DNA of 39,712 bases from an uncultured Anaerolineales bacterium (GTDB lineage Bacteria; Chloroflexota; Anaerolineae; Anaerolineales; Villigracilaceae), in contig CALGPL010000056.1 of the NCBI GenBank assembly GCA_937960595.1, positions 1-39,712 of the forward strand, in the 5' to 3' direction. Shown here piece by piece: positions 39,605 to 39,712 of this stretch; within the stretch, counting starts at the first letter, position 1, and each line of letters begins with the position of its first letter. The notes beneath the pieces were generated by a model. It was given only the letters and a program-made list of their open reading frames with translations, ran no database searches and had not been told where the DNA came from. The position numbers and the translations under genes were made by a program.

Positions 39605-39712
39605 ATGTCCCCTTCCGGCTCTTCCCCTGTCAAGACGATCCTGACGGTCATCCTGGTCTTGGCCCTGGCGATCGGAATCTGGATGGCCATGAATTGGTTC
39701 AATCAATCCATG
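39605..39712 (+). CDS. N-terminus of a membrane-anchored protein (partial)
   Basis: The frame is open from ATG to the window edge (36 codons). A short polar start (MSPSGSSPVK) is followed by a hydrophobic helix (TILTVILVLALAIGIWMAM), either a signal anchor or an uncleaved signal peptide. The rest lies outside the window, so the product is unknown. The leaderless-type -10 box just upstream supports the start. Confidence 0.55.
   Translation, partial: MSPSGSSPVKTILTVILVLALAIGIWMAMNWFNQSM

Noticed and set aside
1-39712. CRISPR arrays, tRNA or rRNA genes, transposases
   Set aside because: I saw no repeat-spacer pattern, no cloverleaf-like intergenic sequence and no transposase motif; intergenic gaps are short.

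Overview
The window is a GC-rich bacterial chromosome segment with no rRNA, tRNA, CRISPR or transposase genes. Gene content (NPN-dependent LarA-like epimerase, UxaE-type tagaturonate epimerase, PhnCDE transporter with enlarged permeases, soluble GAF kinases), leaderless promoters and short interspersed intergenic repeats suggest an Anaerolineae-like Chloroflexota member. That assignment is inference; no taxonomic marker is present.

Layout. 1-1100: tail of an unidentified gene, then a VapBC-type toxin-antitoxin pair between two copies of a structured repeat. 1177-6667: a thermonuclease-like gene on the minus strand, diverging from a three-gene soluble signalling cassette (REC-GAF-kinase, lone receiver, GAF-GAF-kinase-receiver) with no output domain. 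6705-9652: an RsmF-type rRNA methyltransferase and a creatininase-family amidohydrolase diverge from one perfectly symmetric -10 box that would make both transcripts leaderless; an SDR follows. 9684-13367 (minus): a PDZ membrane protein, then an operon of a SanA/YdcF-like protein, an HD-domain hydrolase and a TIM-barrel/NTF2 fusion. 13438-17920 (minus): a phosphonate-type ABC transporter (phnD, phnC, two phnE) whose permeases carry a large inserted extracytoplasmic domain, with an elaborate regulatory region before phnD. 18071-21046 (minus): a large GH57/GH38-like hydrolase with a fibronectin-III domain.

21226-39534 (plus) is the highlight: about 18 kb of twelve same-strand, tightly spaced genes that look like one glucuronide/hexuronate catabolic unit. 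It starts with a GntR/UTRA regulator and an aldehyde dehydrogenase. Next comes a 1300-residue four-module protein (FGGY kinase, 2-hydroxyacid dehydrogenase, SCP2 domain, class II aldolase), then a membrane-anchored alpha/beta hydrolase, a DMT-like transporter and a beta-glucuronidase with a C-terminal SCP2 domain. The rest is UxaC isomerase, UxaE epimerase, a fructuronate-reductase-like SDR, a LarA-family nickel racemase/epimerase, an unknown protein, 6-phosphogluconate dehydrogenase and a PfkB kinase.

Proposed logic: beta-glucuronidase frees glucuronate; UxaC (and UxaE for galacturonate) gives fructuronate; the SDR gives mannonate. No mannonate dehydratase or KDPG aldolase is present, but a LarA homologue and 6-phosphogluconate dehydrogenase are. 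Mannonate may therefore be epimerised at C2 to gluconate, phosphorylated and oxidised to ribulose 5-phosphate. SCP2 domains on two enzymes of the unit may bind hydrophobic aglycones or co-localise the enzymes. These functional links are inference; the gene order, domains and motifs are seen in the sequence. The window ends in a new membrane-protein gene with its own leaderless-type promoter.
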